NCBI GenBank assembly: GCA_025655595.1
Contig: JAHXIO010000008.1
Location: 32,830-96,829, forward strand
Source: Candidatus Thiodiazotropha sp. (ex Monitilora ramsayi)
GTDB taxonomy: Bacteria > Pseudomonadota > Gammaproteobacteria > Chromatiales > Chromatiaceae
Direction of reading: 5' to 3'
DNA length: 64,000 nt
Each line of letters starts with the position of its first letter. Position 1 is the stretch's first letter. The notes under the pieces were generated by a model. That model was not told the origin of the DNA and ran no database searches. It saw nothing but the letters and a program-made list of their open reading frames with translations. Of this stretch, positions 9,539 to 19,228 are shown in pieces. The translations under genes were made by a program, and so were the position numbers.

Positions 9539-9973
9539 TCAGCGCTTCTGTTTGGATTTGATCTCCACAGTACGTACCTGTTTCGCGACCTGATCGAGGA
9601 CACCATTGACATATTTGTGTCCCATCTCGGCACCAAAGACCTTGGCCAGCTCCACCGCCTCGTTGATCACGACCCGGTAGGGTATCTCGGGTTTGAAGCT
9701 CAGTTCATAGGTCCCCAGTCTCAATATGGCGCGCTCTACCGGATCGACACTTTCGATAGCCCGATCCAGTGCCGGTTTCAGTAAATCATCTATCTCATCC
9801 AGGTGTTTCGGAACACCGTGCAACAGATCCTGAAAATAGGTAACCTCAAACCCATTCAGATCCTGTTCCTCGAGAAATTGATTGGCAATCTCCCCCACGT
9901 CATGTCCGACCATCTGCCATTGGTAGATGGCCTGTACCGCATGGCGGCGGGCCTGGCTGCGCTTTTGGCTCAT
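9539..9973 (-). CDS. nusB: Transcription antitermination factor NusB
   Basis: 144 aa, the normal family length. NusB binds boxA RNA with NusE (S10) in ribosomal RNA antitermination complexes. The N-terminal motif SQARRHAVQAIYQWQM and the C-terminal helix region (YELSFKPEIPYRVVINEAVEL, split around residue 100) are typical. Its ATG overlaps the ribH stop codon as ATGA (9971-9974), so it is coupled to the riboflavin genes. Confidence 0.96.
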   Translation of the reverse strand: MSQKRSQARRHAVQAIYQWQMVGHDVGEIANQFLEEQDLNGFEVTYFQDLLHGVPKHLDEIDDLLKPALDRAIESVDPVERAILRLGTYELSFKPEIPYRVVINEAVELAKVFGAEMGHKYVNGVLDQVAKQVRTVEIKSKQKR

Positions 9974-10452
9974 CAGCCGATTTTTCTCAGCAGATTGACC
10001 ATCTCAATGGCGGACAGAGTGGCTTCTGCCCCCTTGTTTCCTGCCTTGGTTCCGGCGCGTTCAATCGCCTGCTCTATGGTATCGACAGTGAGGACGCCAA
10101 AAGCGATCGGTACCCCATGCTTGAGACTGACCTGTGACATACCCTTTACACACTCACCTGCCACATAGTCGAAATGCGGGGTGCCGCCCCGTATCACCGC
10201 ACCCAGCGCAATAATCGCATCATATTCCCCGTTGGAAGCGATCTTCTCCAACGCCACCGGCATCTCGAAGGCGCCAGGCACACGTACCAGCGTAATATCC
10301 TTCTCACTGGCACCGTGTCGTTTCAAGGTATCGATTGCGCCTTCCACCAGGCTATCCACGATAAAACTGTTAAAGCGAGCTGACACCAGACAGAAGCGCG
10401 CCTTCTCAACAGTTAATGCCCCTTCAATCGTCTTAATACTCATCATGTTCAC
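9973..10452 (-). CDS. ribH: 6,7-dimethyl-8-ribityllumazine synthase
   Basis: 159 aa. It condenses 5-amino-6-ribitylaminouracil with 3,4-dihydroxybutanone phosphate, the penultimate riboflavin step. Motifs: [26 protein letters not shown] and [16 protein letters not shown] with the catalytic histidine. Translation may begin at 10452 or at the ATG three codons on (10443). It sits between ribBA and nusB on the same strand. Confidence 0.96.
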   Translation of the reverse strand: MNMMSIKTIEGALTVEKARFCLVSARFNSFIVDSLVEGAIDTLKRHGASEKDITLVRVPGAFEMPVALEKIASNGEYDAIIALGAVIRGGTPHFDYVAGECVKGMSQVSLKHGVPIAFGVLTVDTIEQAIERAGTKAGNKGAEATLSAIEMVNLLRKIG

Positions 10453-10538
10453 CCAGAAGCTTTAAAAATACTTGATAGATAGTGATTACCGTAACGGATA
10501 TTTCAACAGGCAGAATGGGGGGGAAGGTAGTCCGCCCG

Positions 10539-11654
10539 TCAACTCCCGGCAACGTACTCCGTCACTTCCATATCGAATCCCGAGAGTCCGTGAATACTCT
10601 TCGGCGCACTCAGCACGCGCATCTTGCGGACCCCCAAATCAGAAAGAATCTGCGCACCGACGCCGTAAGTCCTTAGCTCCTTGCTATTGTCCTTTTTTAC
10701 AAACCGGGGCTCTTCAGGATCCAGCGTCTGCATCTCCATCATACGCTGTACGATCTCCCGTGGTGTATCGTGATTGCGCAAGATGACGATGACCCCTTCC
10801 CCTGCCTCGTCGATCATCTTCATGGCACTTCTCAGTGGCCAACCGCACTCATTGAAATTGGCCTCGAAAAGATCGCAAAGACTATTCTGCATATGGACCC
10901 TGACCAGGGTCGGTCTTTCTGGAGAGGGATGTCCTTTGACCAGCGCCAGATGAAGTTCGTTATCGACCACATCCTGGTAGGCTGTCAGACGGAAATCGCC
11001 GTAGTTGGTAGGAAAATGGCACTCACTGACCCTCTCCACTGTGGTTTCATTGCGAACCCTGTATTGGATCAGGTCGGCGATGGTACCCATCTTGAGGTCG
11101 TGCTCGACGGCGAACTTTTCCAGATCATCCCGCCGCGCCATGGTACCGTCCTCATTGAGAATCTCCACAATCACCGACGTCGGCGATAGTCCGGCAAGAC
11201 GCGCCAAATCACAACCGGCCTCCGTATGACCGGCACGTACCAACACGCCACCCGGTTGAGCCATGAGAGGAAAAATATGACCGGGCTGTACAAGATCCTG
11301 GGGTTTTGCATCCTCAGCCACTGCCGCCAAAACCGTAGTGGCACGATCCGAGGCTGAGATACCTGTGGTTACCCCATCCGCTGCCTCAATGGAGACAGTG
11401 AAATTGGTTGCGGAAAGCTCATCATCCGTCGTCACCATTAATGGCAGGCGGAGTTGAGTACAGTGCTCCTTGGTCAAGGTCAGGCAGATCAGGCCGCGCC
11501 CGTAGCGCGCCATAAAATTAATCGCTTCAGGCGTTACACACTCGGCGGCCATAATCAGGTCGCCTTCGTTCTCCCTGTCTTCGTCATCCATGATGATGAC
11601 CATCTTGCCCTGCTTCAGGTCCTCAAGAATCTCTTCTGTTGTGTTCAGCGCCAT
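10539..11654 (-). CDS. ribBA: 3,4-dihydroxy-2-butanone 4-phosphate synthase fused to a degenerate GTP cyclohydrolase II domain (RibBX type)
   Basis: 371 aa. Residues 1-200 are a complete DHBP synthase ([11 protein letters not shown] acidic loop, [17 protein letters not shown]), which makes the four-carbon riboflavin precursor from ribulose 5-phosphate. Residues 205-371 resemble GTP cyclohydrolase II, but the zinc triad CX10CXC is absent. Where it should stand the protein reads [20 protein letters not shown]. The second domain is therefore unlikely to hydrolyse GTP. Such hybrids are known in Proteobacteria as RibBX. A separate functional ribA would be required elsewhere; none is in the window. 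Confidence 0.92.
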   Translation of the reverse strand: MALNTTEEILEDLKQGKMVIIMDDEDRENEGDLIMAAECVTPEAINFMARYGRGLICLTLTKEHCTQLRLPLMVTTDDELSATNFTVSIEAADGVTTGISASDRATTVLAAVAEDAKPQDLVQPGHIFPLMAQPGGVLVRAGHTEAGCDLARLAGLSPTSVIVEILNEDGTMARRDDLEKFAVEHDLKMGTIADLIQYRVRNETTVERVSECHFPTNYGDFRLTAYQDVVDNELHLALVKGHPSPERPTLVRVHMQNSLCDLFEANFNECGWPLRSAMKMIDEAGEGVIVILRNHDTPREIVQRMMEMQTLDPEEPRFVKKDNSKELRTYGVGAQILSDLGVRKMRVLSAPKSIHGLSGFDMEVTEYVAGS

Positions 11655-11833
11655 ATACTTCTTCGGTTTTGTTCGGAGTCAACGGGCCATTCTATCAGAG
11701 CAGGAATGAGAGGGCATCCGATAATCCATGGGACAGGAAGAGGACAGACAGCATGATGTAAGTGTGCGACGTGATGAAATCGTGATCGTTTCGTGACTCG
11801 GCCCGGAAACGCCGGCACCAAACTCCTCTCTAC

Positions 11834-11853
11834 AGCCTGACTTTTTTCAGGCT
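11834..11853 (+). other. Hairpin upstream of the spondin-domain gene
   Basis: A 7-bp perfect stem (AGCCTGA / TCAGGCT) encloses a CTTTTT loop and ends about eight bases before the ribosome-binding GAGGAGA of the next gene. It is followed by AAAAAA rather than T, so it is not a clear terminator. It might stabilise the 5' leader. Confidence 0.3.
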
Positions 11854-11874
11854 AAAAAACCGAGGAGAACACCC

Positions 11875-12606
11875 ATGAAAAAAACAGCTATAGCACTCAT
11901 ACTGTCAGGCGGGCTGCTGGCAGGCGGTAGTGCTTTTGCCCAGGATGTAAGCGTCAAAATCACCAATCTGACCAATGCCACGTACTTCACGCCTCTACTG
12001 ATCGCCGCGCACGATAGAAAAACACATCTGTTTGAAATCGGTACCCATGCCTCTCCGGAACTGCAGGCAATGGCCGAAGGTGGTAATACCGGCGGCCTGA
12101 TCGAGCAGGTTGAAGCGGCCGGAGGCACCTATGTCGACAATCCCGCGGGTGGTCTGCTGGGCCCGAGCGGAAGCGCCGAGGCAGTGATTGATATCAGAGG
12201 AAAACGGACAAGGTTTCTATCGGTTACCGCAATGCTGCTACCCACCAATGATGGGTTTGTCGGTCTGGACGCATTAAAGATACCCAGACGAAGCGGCACA
12301 TACACTTACTATCTACATGGCTATGATGCCGGTACTGAGGCCAACGACGAGATCATCACCGGTGGCGGGATGCCCAATGTCCCGGGTATTCCTGCTGATC
12401 CCGGCGGCAATGCCGGTGTCGGCGGGATAGAATCGGTAGGTGCCGACCATAATCCGACAGTGCATATTCATCGGGGCGTCATTGGTGACGATGATCCTGC
12501 CGGCGGTCCCAGCGATCTCGATGCCCGCGTCCATACCTGGCAAGGTCCGGTAGCTAAACTGGAGATCCGGGTCCCCAGAAGAGATGACGATCATTACGAT
12601 GACTAA
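11875..12606 (+). CDS. Spondin-domain secreted protein
   Basis: 243 aa with a clear signal peptide (MKKTAIALILSGGLLAGGSAFA, split here at residues 1-22). The rest is a spondin_N-like beta-sandwich. Diagnostic stretches are VKITNLTNATYFTPLL, GTHASPELQAMAEGG and a C-terminal GPSDLDARVHTWQGPVAKL. The protein ends in a run of D and H (RRDDDHYDD). Bacterial members are secreted or periplasmic proteins of unknown function. The ATG is preceded by GAGGAGA. It is on the opposite strand between ribE and ribBA and looks like a later insertion into that operon. Confidence 0.85.
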   Translation: MKKTAIALILSGGLLAGGSAFAQDVSVKITNLTNATYFTPLLIAAHDRKTHLFEIGTHASPELQAMAEGGNTGGLIEQVEAAGGTYVDNPAGGLLGPSGSAEAVIDIRGKRTRFLSVTAMLLPTNDGFVGLDALKIPRRSGTYTYYLHGYDAGTEANDEIITGGGMPNVPGIPADPGGNAGVGGIESVGADHNPTVHIHRGVIGDDDPAGGPSDLDARVHTWQGPVAKLEIRVPRRDDDHYDD

Positions 12607-12684
12607 ACAACGCTGAAAGGGTCTTAACACATCGGGGTCACGGATGACCCCAAAGCATGATGAGCTATCGGCGATCTGCCAGTT

Positions 12685-13344
12685 CTAGGGGAGAAATCCC
12701 CGGGATTTCAGCAATGCTTCGGTCACGCCGCTCTCCGAATCGGATGCTGCCTCTTCCCCTAACATCAGCCGTTCCAAATACCTGGCAATGAGATCGACCT
12801 CAAGATTGACTTCCGATCCGGGCCTGTACTCATCCATGATCGTCTCCTGCAGTGTGTGTGGCACGATATTCAGCTGAAAGCTCGAGCCCTGAATGGCATT
12901 GACCGTCAGGCTTGCACCATCGACACAGATAGAACCCTTGTGAGCGATGTATTTTGCAAGTGAATCCGGTGCCTGAATCTGAAACCGGATCGATCGGGCA
13001 TCTTCCTTTCGATCCACTACCCGACCTACGCCGTCGACATGTCCACTGACCAAGTGACCGCCCAGGCGACTGTTCAGGGTTAAGGCTCTCTCCAGATTGA
13101 CTTTACTGCCGGGACGCAGACGGTGCAGCGTGGAGAGAGAAAGGGTCTCGCGTGAGACGTCGGCACTGAAACCGTATCCGGTAAGTGACACCACCGTCAG
13201 GCAGACTCCGTTGGTGGCGATACTGTCACCCAACTTCACGTCACTCAGATCGAGTGTCCCGGCATCCACACTCAGGCGTACATCCCCGCCCTGCTCTACC
13301 ATCTCCATGATGGTGCCAATGGACTCGATGATGCCGGTAAACAT
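12685..13344 (-). CDS. ribE: Riboflavin synthase alpha chain
   Basis: 219 aa. It dismutates two lumazine molecules to riboflavin. The two homologous lumazine-binding barrels are visible: MFTGIIESIGTI, GVCLTVV and GHLVSGHVDGVG in the first, ICVDGASLTVN and NIVPHTLQETI in the second. It begins 8 bp after the ribD stop codon. The C-terminal extension after residue 200 (EAASDSESGVTEALLKSRGF) is slightly longer than usual. Confidence 0.95.
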   Translation of the reverse strand: MFTGIIESIGTIMEMVEQGGDVRLSVDAGTLDLSDVKLGDSIATNGVCLTVVSLTGYGFSADVSRETLSLSTLHRLRPGSKVNLERALTLNSRLGGHLVSGHVDGVGRVVDRKEDARSIRFQIQAPDSLAKYIAHKGSICVDGASLTVNAIQGSSFQLNIVPHTLQETIMDEYRPGSEVNLEVDLIARYLERLMLGEEAASDSESGVTEALLKSRGFLP

Positions 13345-13352
13345 AGAGACTC

Positions 13353-14477
13353 CTATTGCCCGGGTGAGGGGACAGCAGTGATGCGGATGTCTTCGCCTAT
13401 CTGCCGTATTTCTTTGATTTTCAACGGGATTCTGTCTTTCATATGCAACAGCTCAGGCAGATGAAACAGACCTCGGGCACCGCTTCCCATCAGGTGCGGG
13501 GCAAGATAGACAACCAGCTCGTCGATCAGGCCCGCCTCCAGCATCGAACCAGCAAGGACCGCACCCGATTCCAACAGCACCTCATTGATCTCATGAGCTG
13601 CAAGAAGCTTCATGACCTCATGAAGATCGAGCTGGTTGTCATACACCGGCAAGGTAGCTATCTGTGCGCCGATCGCCTCCAGCGGTCCTGCCTGAAGACG
13701 GGCTTCATCGCCGCAAACCAGGAGTACCGGCCCCGGCTGATGCAGCATCTTCGCCGTGGGCGGAGTCTGCAGTTGCGGGTCGAGAACCACCCTGAGCGGT
13801 TGTGGGGGCGGGATGTCGGCCTCCAGCCCCAGTTGCGCCGCCGTCAGTCTGACATTCATGGTCGGGTCGTCCGCTTGCATGGTACCTGCGCCGGTGAGTA
13901 TCGCAGCACTACGCGCCCTCAGGCGATGCACATCCTCCCGGGCGGCACTGGAAGTAATCCACTGACTCTCACCGCTGGCCATGGCAGTTCTTCCATCCAG
14001 GCTCATAGCCAGTTTACAGCGGACGTATGGCATCCCTTCACGCATGCGCTTAACGAAACCCGGATTGAGCGCCTCAGCCTGGGACTGCATGATGCCGTCA
14101 ATGACTTCAATACCGGCCTCACGCAGCTTTTCAAGACCATTTCCTGAAACCAGCGGATTGGGATCCCGCATCGCAGCGACTACCCGCTTCACACCGGCCT
14201 CTATCAATCCATCGGTACAGGGGGGTGTACGACCATGATGACAACAGGGCTCCAGGGTGACGTAAGCAGTGGCCCCTTGCGCTTGAGTGCCTGCGTCGGC
14301 CAGTGCATTTCGCTCAGCATGGGGTTCACCGGCCCGATGGTGGTATCCCTCACCGACCACCTTGCCCGCTTTGACCAGCAAACAACCGACTCGTGGATTG
14401 GGATGGGTGGTATAGATCCCTTTTTGAGCCAGCCGGATAGCACTTGCCATATAGTGATGGTCGGTATCGCTACTCAT
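13353..14477 (-). CDS. ribD: Bifunctional riboflavin biosynthesis deaminase/reductase
   Basis: 374 aa, the typical length. The N-terminal cytidine-deaminase-like domain has the zinc ligands in [10 protein letters not shown] and [12 protein letters not shown]. The C-terminal domain is a dihydrofolate-reductase-like NADPH reductase ([32 protein letters not shown]). Together they carry out the second and third steps of the pyrimidine branch. The start codon overlaps the nrdR stop as ATGA (14474-14477). Confidence 0.96.
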   Translation of the reverse strand: MSSDTDHHYMASAIRLAQKGIYTTHPNPRVGCLLVKAGKVVGEGYHHRAGEPHAERNALADAGTQAQGATAYVTLEPCCHHGRTPPCTDGLIEAGVKRVVAAMRDPNPLVSGNGLEKLREAGIEVIDGIMQSQAEALNPGFVKRMREGMPYVRCKLAMSLDGRTAMASGESQWITSSAAREDVHRLRARSAAILTGAGTMQADDPTMNVRLTAAQLGLEADIPPPQPLRVVLDPQLQTPPTAKMLHQPGPVLLVCGDEARLQAGPLEAIGAQIATLPVYDNQLDLHEVMKLLAAHEINEVLLESGAVLAGSMLEAGLIDELVVYLAPHLMGSGARGLFHLPELLHMKDRIPLKIKEIRQIGEDIRITAVPSPGQ

Positions 14478-14986
14478 TTTTTCTTATTCGGCTCACCGAG
14501 CAGATCCAGTTGTTGACGGCGGGCCTCGGGGCCAGGCTGTTGCTCCAGACGCTCGATCTCCTCGCGGAAGGCGTTGACATCCTCGAATTTCCGATAGACC
14601 GAAGCGAAGCGTACGTATGCAACCTGGTCGAGCTTTTTCAGCTCATCCATCACCAGTTCACCGATGGCCAGCGAGGGAATCTCCCGCTCCCCGCCCGCCA
14701 TCAACTTGCGGGTAATGTGATTGATTGCCGCATCCACATCCTCGGCGCTGACCGGACGTTTTTCCAACGCCCGGGTCATCCCCGATCTCAATTTTCTGCC
14801 ATCGAAGTGAACCCTGCTGCCGTCCTGCTTCACTACCCAGGGCAGATTGAGTTCGGCGGTCTCATAGGTGGTGAAACGCTCTTTGCAGACGGCACACTCG
14901 CGGCGCCGGCGTATCTGGTCACCCTCTCCCGCCAAGCGGGAGTCTATGACCTTGGTGTCCTGTGCTCCGCAGAATGGGCAGCGCAT
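14474..14986 (-). CDS. nrdR: Transcriptional repressor NrdR
   Basis: 170 aa. NrdR represses ribonucleotide reductase operons according to the ATP/dATP balance. It has the N-terminal zinc ribbon ([17 protein letters not shown], then CAVCKERF) and the ATP-cone domain starting at [16 protein letters not shown]. The C-terminal 15 residues are an extra basic tail. It is the first gene of the rib operon as transcribed, after glyA. Confidence 0.96.
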   Translation of the reverse strand: MRCPFCGAQDTKVIDSRLAGEGDQIRRRRECAVCKERFTTYETAELNLPWVVKQDGSRVHFDGRKLRSGMTRALEKRPVSAEDVDAAINHITRKLMAGGEREIPSLAIGELVMDELKKLDQVAYVRFASVYRKFEDVNAFREEIERLEQQPGPEARRQQLDLLGEPNKKK

Positions 14987-15011
14987 AGCGTTATGAATTG
15001 ATAGTTATGAA

Positions 15012-16268
15012 TTATCCTTTGTAGACCGGATATCTGGCGCAGATTTCCAGCACCTTCGCCTTGGTCTCCTCGATCACCTGCTGATCGCCCCGACCATCGA
15101 TGACATCACACATCCAATTGGCCAGATCGATGCAGTCAGCCTCACCAAAACCACGGGTTGTGGCGGCAGGTGTACCGACGCGAATACCCGATGTCACGAA
15201 AGGCGATTGAGGATCATTGGGTACCGCATTTTTGTTCACGGTGATATTGGCTGCACCCAGCCAGGCATCGACATCCTTGCCAGTCAGCCCCGCCTCGATG
15301 AAACTGACCAGAAACAGATGGTCATCGGTGCCTTTGGAGACCACATCGTAACCCCGATCCATGAAGACCTTGGCCATGGCGCGGGCATTCTGGATGACCT
15401 GCAGCTGATAGGCCTTGTACTCGGGCTCCATGGCTTCCTTGAAAGCGACGGCCTTGGCAGCGATGACGTGCATCAGCGGACCACCCTGAGTTCCCGGGAA
15501 GACCAGCGAGTTCAGCTTTTTTTCAATCTCCTCATTGGCCTTGGCCAGAATCAAGCCGCCCCGTGGGCCGCGCAGGGTCTTGTGGGTCGTGGTGGTTGTG
15601 ACATCGGCGATCTGTACCGGACTGGGATAGTGGCCAGCCGCGATGAGACCGGCCACATGGGCCATGTCGACGAACAGATAGGCTCCAACCTCGTCTGAGA
15701 TATCCCTAAAACGCTGCCAGTCGACCACCCGTGAATAGGCGGAGAAGCCTGCGACGATCATTTTCGGCTTGTGCTCGCGTGCCAGTCGCTCAACCTCTTC
15801 ATAGTCAATCTCACCGGTATCCGGGTTCAAACCGTACTGCACGGCATTGTAGATTTTTCCGGAAAAGTTGGGTTTGGCGCCGTGAGTCAGATGCCCACCA
15901 TGGGCCAGACTCATACCCAGCACCGTATCGCCGGGTTGGCAGAGTGCCATATAAACAGCGGCATTCGCCTGGGAGCCCGAGTGAGGCTGAACATTGGCAT
16001 AGTCTGCGGAAAACAGGGCCTTGGCACGATCGATGGCAAGCTGCTCCGCCACATCGACATTCTCGCAACCACCGTAATAGCGCTTGCGTGGGTAACCCTC
16101 GGCATACTTGTTGGTCAAGACAGTGCCCTGTGCCTGCATCACACGGGGACTGGTGTAGTTTTCCGAGGCGATCAGCTCGATGTGCTCTTCCTGACGACGC
16201 TCTTCGGCTGTGATCGCCGCCCAGAGTTCATCGTCATAGCCCTGGATCTGCATACTTTTATTGAACAT
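15012..16268 (-). CDS. glyA: Serine hydroxymethyltransferase
   Basis: 418 aa, PLP-dependent. It interconverts serine and glycine while charging tetrahydrofolate with a one-carbon unit. The PLP lysine motif [14 protein letters not shown] is present, as is [10 protein letters not shown] at the N-terminus. The ATG at 16268 ([16 protein letters not shown]) has GGAGAAA seven bases upstream and gives the E. coli length. The frame remains open for 16 more codons upstream without family similarity. It precedes nrdR-ribD, the common gammaproteobacterial order. Confidence 0.96.
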   Translation of the reverse strand: MFNKSMQIQGYDDELWAAITAEERRQEEHIELIASENYTSPRVMQAQGTVLTNKYAEGYPRKRYYGGCENVDVAEQLAIDRAKALFSADYANVQPHSGSQANAAVYMALCQPGDTVLGMSLAHGGHLTHGAKPNFSGKIYNAVQYGLNPDTGEIDYEEVERLAREHKPKMIVAGFSAYSRVVDWQRFRDISDEVGAYLFVDMAHVAGLIAAGHYPSPVQIADVTTTTTHKTLRGPRGGLILAKANEEIEKKLNSLVFPGTQGGPLMHVIAAKAVAFKEAMEPEYKAYQLQVIQNARAMAKVFMDRGYDVVSKGTDDHLFLVSFIEAGLTGKDVDAWLGAANITVNKNAVPNDPQSPFVTSGIRVGTPAATTRGFGEADCIDLANWMCDVIDGRGDQQVIEETKAKVLEICARYPVYKG

Positions 16269-16399
16269 CTTATTTCTCCGACACAGGAAAACGGTGAAAT
16301 ATACCAAATATTCCACCCAACGTCGTGATGAAATGGGGCCGCCGTAACCCTAACCTGAAAGGTCGGTAATAATTAGGAACAGCCCCAGGATTTGACCGC

Positions 16400-17971
16400 T
16401 TAACTTGGACTTCTGAGCAGCAGCTTAAGGTTTGAAACGATCTCTTCACGATAGCCCAACTGGTAAGTCAGGAGAATCGCCACACAGACAACCAACAGCA
16501 TCGCCAGCGAGATACTGAAGCCCACCACCTCAACTTTTCTCTTCAGCGCCAGACTACTGGTCCAGACCCGGGAGACTTGCCCAAGTACCGGAAATCCGCT
16601 CTCCCTATTTAAAATGGAGGTGTCGTAGTAGACCGGCTTGAATTGAGAAAGCAGAAACGCCACACCCCCTCCCACACCAAGTCCTAAGACGAGAACACCC
16701 AAACTCAGAAGAATCCGTTTTGGGCCTACCGGCAATAGCGGGACTTTAGGAGGCTCCACAATTCGAAACTTGACGTTATCTCCCGCCTGATCAGCCTCTT
16801 CGGACATTTTGGCGGATTCAAGACGCTGTACCAACTCTTGATAATTCGTACGGTTGATTTCGTAATCTCTGTTGAGGCGCGTCAATTCAGCTTCAACTTT
16901 CGGCAAAACATCCAGCTTCTGTTTCAGCTCAACGATTCTCTTCTGAAACTCACTCTGCCGCAACCGAATGGCCGTCAGGTGTACTTCTGCCTGACGATAG
17001 CCGAGTTTAAGCTCTTCCAGGGCACTGGATATCATTGGGTTTGTAGGAGACTCCACAACAACTGCGTCTTTCTCCTGCGCCTTCAAATCGGCAATTGTCT
17101 GTCTCAACTCCTGCACATCGGGATGAGCATCAGTATATCTCAACAGGAGTTCGTCCAATCGTGTCTCCATAGCGAGAATACGCCTACCAGTTGGTGTCTC
17201 AGCGATCACTTGACCCTGTCGACGACGCTCATCCTCTTCAGCGGCAGTTCGCTCATACTGACGCTTGAGTTCGTCTCTCCGTATCCGGGCCTCTTTCAAT
17301 TCAAGGTCAACATCCTGTAGTTCACCCTGGGCCGTTTGCAACTGGCTGAACACCCCACCGCTCTGCCCAGGCATAGTATCTACATTCCTTCGCTTGAATT
17401 CCGTCAACCGGTTTTCCGCTTCAACCAGCCTTGCCTCGTAGTCCTTGATCTGATCCAGTAAAAACTTTTGCGCCGTATCCGATTCGACTCGGGTATCGCC
17501 CAATGCTGCTTCCACAAAAATGTTCAACAGTGTTTCCACTACCTTTTTTGCAACATAAGGATCCTTGTATTCATAACTGATAGAGTAGAAATTTTGTCTA
17601 CGCTGCGTCTCGATTCTTACGGTCTCACGCAATTGTTCGATGATTCCCTGCCTCTCTTCCACAGTGACGGCTTCCAGATCCAGATCAGCCTCACGCATCA
17701 CCTTTTCCAGATTCTCATTGTTCAACAAAGTGCGAGTCATGAGTCTAAGTCTTTGTTGAAGATCGGTCTGAACCGCCAGCCCTTGCAGCAATGGTCGCAA
17801 GACGCTTTCCGTATCTACATATACCTTTGCCTCTGAGTGGTATTTATCCGGCATGATAAACACAAATCCCCAGCCAACCATCGTCACCAACCAAGCAGTC
17901 AGCAATGCCTGCCAACGAAACCGCCAGGCGGAGCGAATGTGGGTATTCAGTGTGACTATCAGATCATTCAT
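16400..17971 (-). CDS. Wzz/GumC-family polysaccharide chain-length determinant (PEP-CTERM-locus type)
   Basis: 523 aa from the ATG at 17971. A TTG 18 codons upstream is the alternative. Topology is typical of polysaccharide co-polymerases: a membrane helix at about 20-40, a long periplasmic coiled coil rich in E, R and Q (about 170-400), a helix after the proline-rich motif (VEPPKVPLLPVGPKRIL), and here a third hydrophobic helix near the C-terminus. It lacks the fused BY-kinase domain. Family members set exopolysaccharide length. No polymerase, flippase or exosortase gene is nearby, so it is an orphan here. Confidence 0.82.
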   Translation of the reverse strand: MNDLIVTLNTHIRSAWRFRWQALLTAWLVTMVGWGFVFIMPDKYHSEAKVYVDTESVLRPLLQGLAVQTDLQQRLRLMTRTLLNNENLEKVMREADLDLEAVTVEERQGIIEQLRETVRIETQRRQNFYSISYEYKDPYVAKKVVETLLNIFVEAALGDTRVESDTAQKFLLDQIKDYEARLVEAENRLTEFKRRNVDTMPGQSGGVFSQLQTAQGELQDVDLELKEARIRRDELKRQYERTAAEEDERRRQGQVIAETPTGRRILAMETRLDELLLRYTDAHPDVQELRQTIADLKAQEKDAVVVESPTNPMISSALEELKLGYRQAEVHLTAIRLRQSEFQKRIVELKQKLDVLPKVEAELTRLNRDYEINRTNYQELVQRLESAKMSEEADQAGDNVKFRIVEPPKVPLLPVGPKRILLSLGVLVLGLGVGGGVAFLLSQFKPVYYDTSILNRESGFPVLGQVSRVWTSSLALKRKVEVVGFSISLAMLLVVCVAILLTYQLGYREEIVSNLKLLLRSPS

Positions 17972-18494
17972 TGTATTGCTTCTATCCTGAAAAAGACCTG
18001 TTCCGGTCAATCGATACCAATTCAACCCATTTGCTACTGGAGTAGGCCAAACATATGAGATTCACCGGAATTGTACATCATCATGCAGCAATATTCGGCC
18101 TTTTACACCGATTGTTTAACCTCTACTGTTATTGACAGCAGCTAACAGTACCCTCACACATGACAGTCAGTGCCATTTTCCTGATTTATGCTGTGAAAAA
18201 GTTGGAATTTGCAGTGATCCTACCGAAAATAGCTGGATTATAGCGCTTTTAATTCTTATTGACTGCATTCCGAGATTATACAGGGTAAAAATACAGTTAT
18301 TTGACAACTCAAGTAGTACCTGACGATGATTTGGAATGAACCGAAGCGGATAAGAGGACTCTGAAGTGAACACCAAAGTCCCGGCATCAAGATTTCTTTC
18401 AGTCTACGAATGCGCCAGACTCGACTAAGTCAAATATGCATAAGTGCCAGACGTTGATTCGGTGAACTTGCTCGACAGCCCCGGCAGATATTCC
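17972..18494. other. Intergenic stretch, no gene recognised
   Basis: About 520 AT-rich bases between two divergent genes. A TTGACA lies at 18300-18305 on the plus strand, but no convincing -10 box follows at the right distance. I see no RNA gene, repeat or terminator. Confidence 0.4.
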
Positions 18495-19139
18495 ATGAAA
18501 ACTGTCTCAAAAAATGTCGAAGGCCATTATTACCCAGAGTTTCATTTGGGATGGGGTGGGTGCGCTGAAGAACTGTTTCACTACACCTCCCGGTACGCCA
18601 CCTATACCGAGGCCTTTCTGCGAAATCTGGCGGATCAGCGACAGTTCAGCATGTCAGGTTATCAGGCCAGACAACTCAGTGAATCGCAGAGACGGCTGAT
18701 GGCTGCGATCCTGTCAGCCCCCCCACATCAGGATTCAGCCCGTGATCTCACCACTGTCATCAGAGCGGTAATCAGTGGTGATACCCAGGTCAATCAGGCA
18801 TTGACCGATCGATATCAAGAACGACTACAGATCATTCCCCACGGGGTAGTGCTGGTATACTCAGAACGCATACATGAGCCGGACTTGAGCCATGTAGCTC
18901 CTCTCGATCCTTTCATGAACCTTGCAACTCGCCTGCATCTGCCCGTGGCAGTTCATGATCATCATGTCGAGGTTTCGTTAAAGAAATTAGCGGAACATCT
19001 CGATTCACCCAACACCACGCTCCGCAGCAATCTGCAGGAGGCAATTCTACGGGTGCACAATGCCGGCTATATAATTAGGAACCATCCGGGACTGACACAT
19101 AAAACCGCAAAAATTATCGGTGATGAGGACGCAGTGTAG
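18495..19139 (+). CDS. Hypothetical protein
   Basis: 214 aa from the ATG at 18495. A GTG at 18444, directly after an in-frame stop, would add 17 residues. There is no signal peptide or membrane segment. The sequence is mixed helix and strand with many histidines (AVHDHHVEVSLKK near residue 155). Helical stretches LSESQRRLMAAIL and LRSNLQEAILRVHNAGYII flank it. I do not recognise a family. It is followed closely by the convergent rhlE gene. Confidence 0.55.
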   Translation: MKTVSKNVEGHYYPEFHLGWGGCAEELFHYTSRYATYTEAFLRNLADQRQFSMSGYQARQLSESQRRLMAAILSAPPHQDSARDLTTVIRAVISGDTQVNQALTDRYQERLQIIPHGVVLVYSERIHEPDLSHVAPLDPFMNLATRLHLPVAVHDHHVEVSLKKLAEHLDSPNTTLRSNLQEAILRVHNAGYIIRNHPGLTHKTAKIIGDEDAV

Positions 19140-19228
19140 TCTCTTCTACCATTCTCCTATAACGGATAGATCAACGTCTTCGATTAAATCCATGGCAGTA
19201 GTCGTATCATATCCCCCACCCCAATAGA

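Noticed and set aside
11655..11874. FMN riboswitch before ribBA
   Set aside because: The conserved FMN element blocks are not visible on the minus strand leader, and the leader is short.
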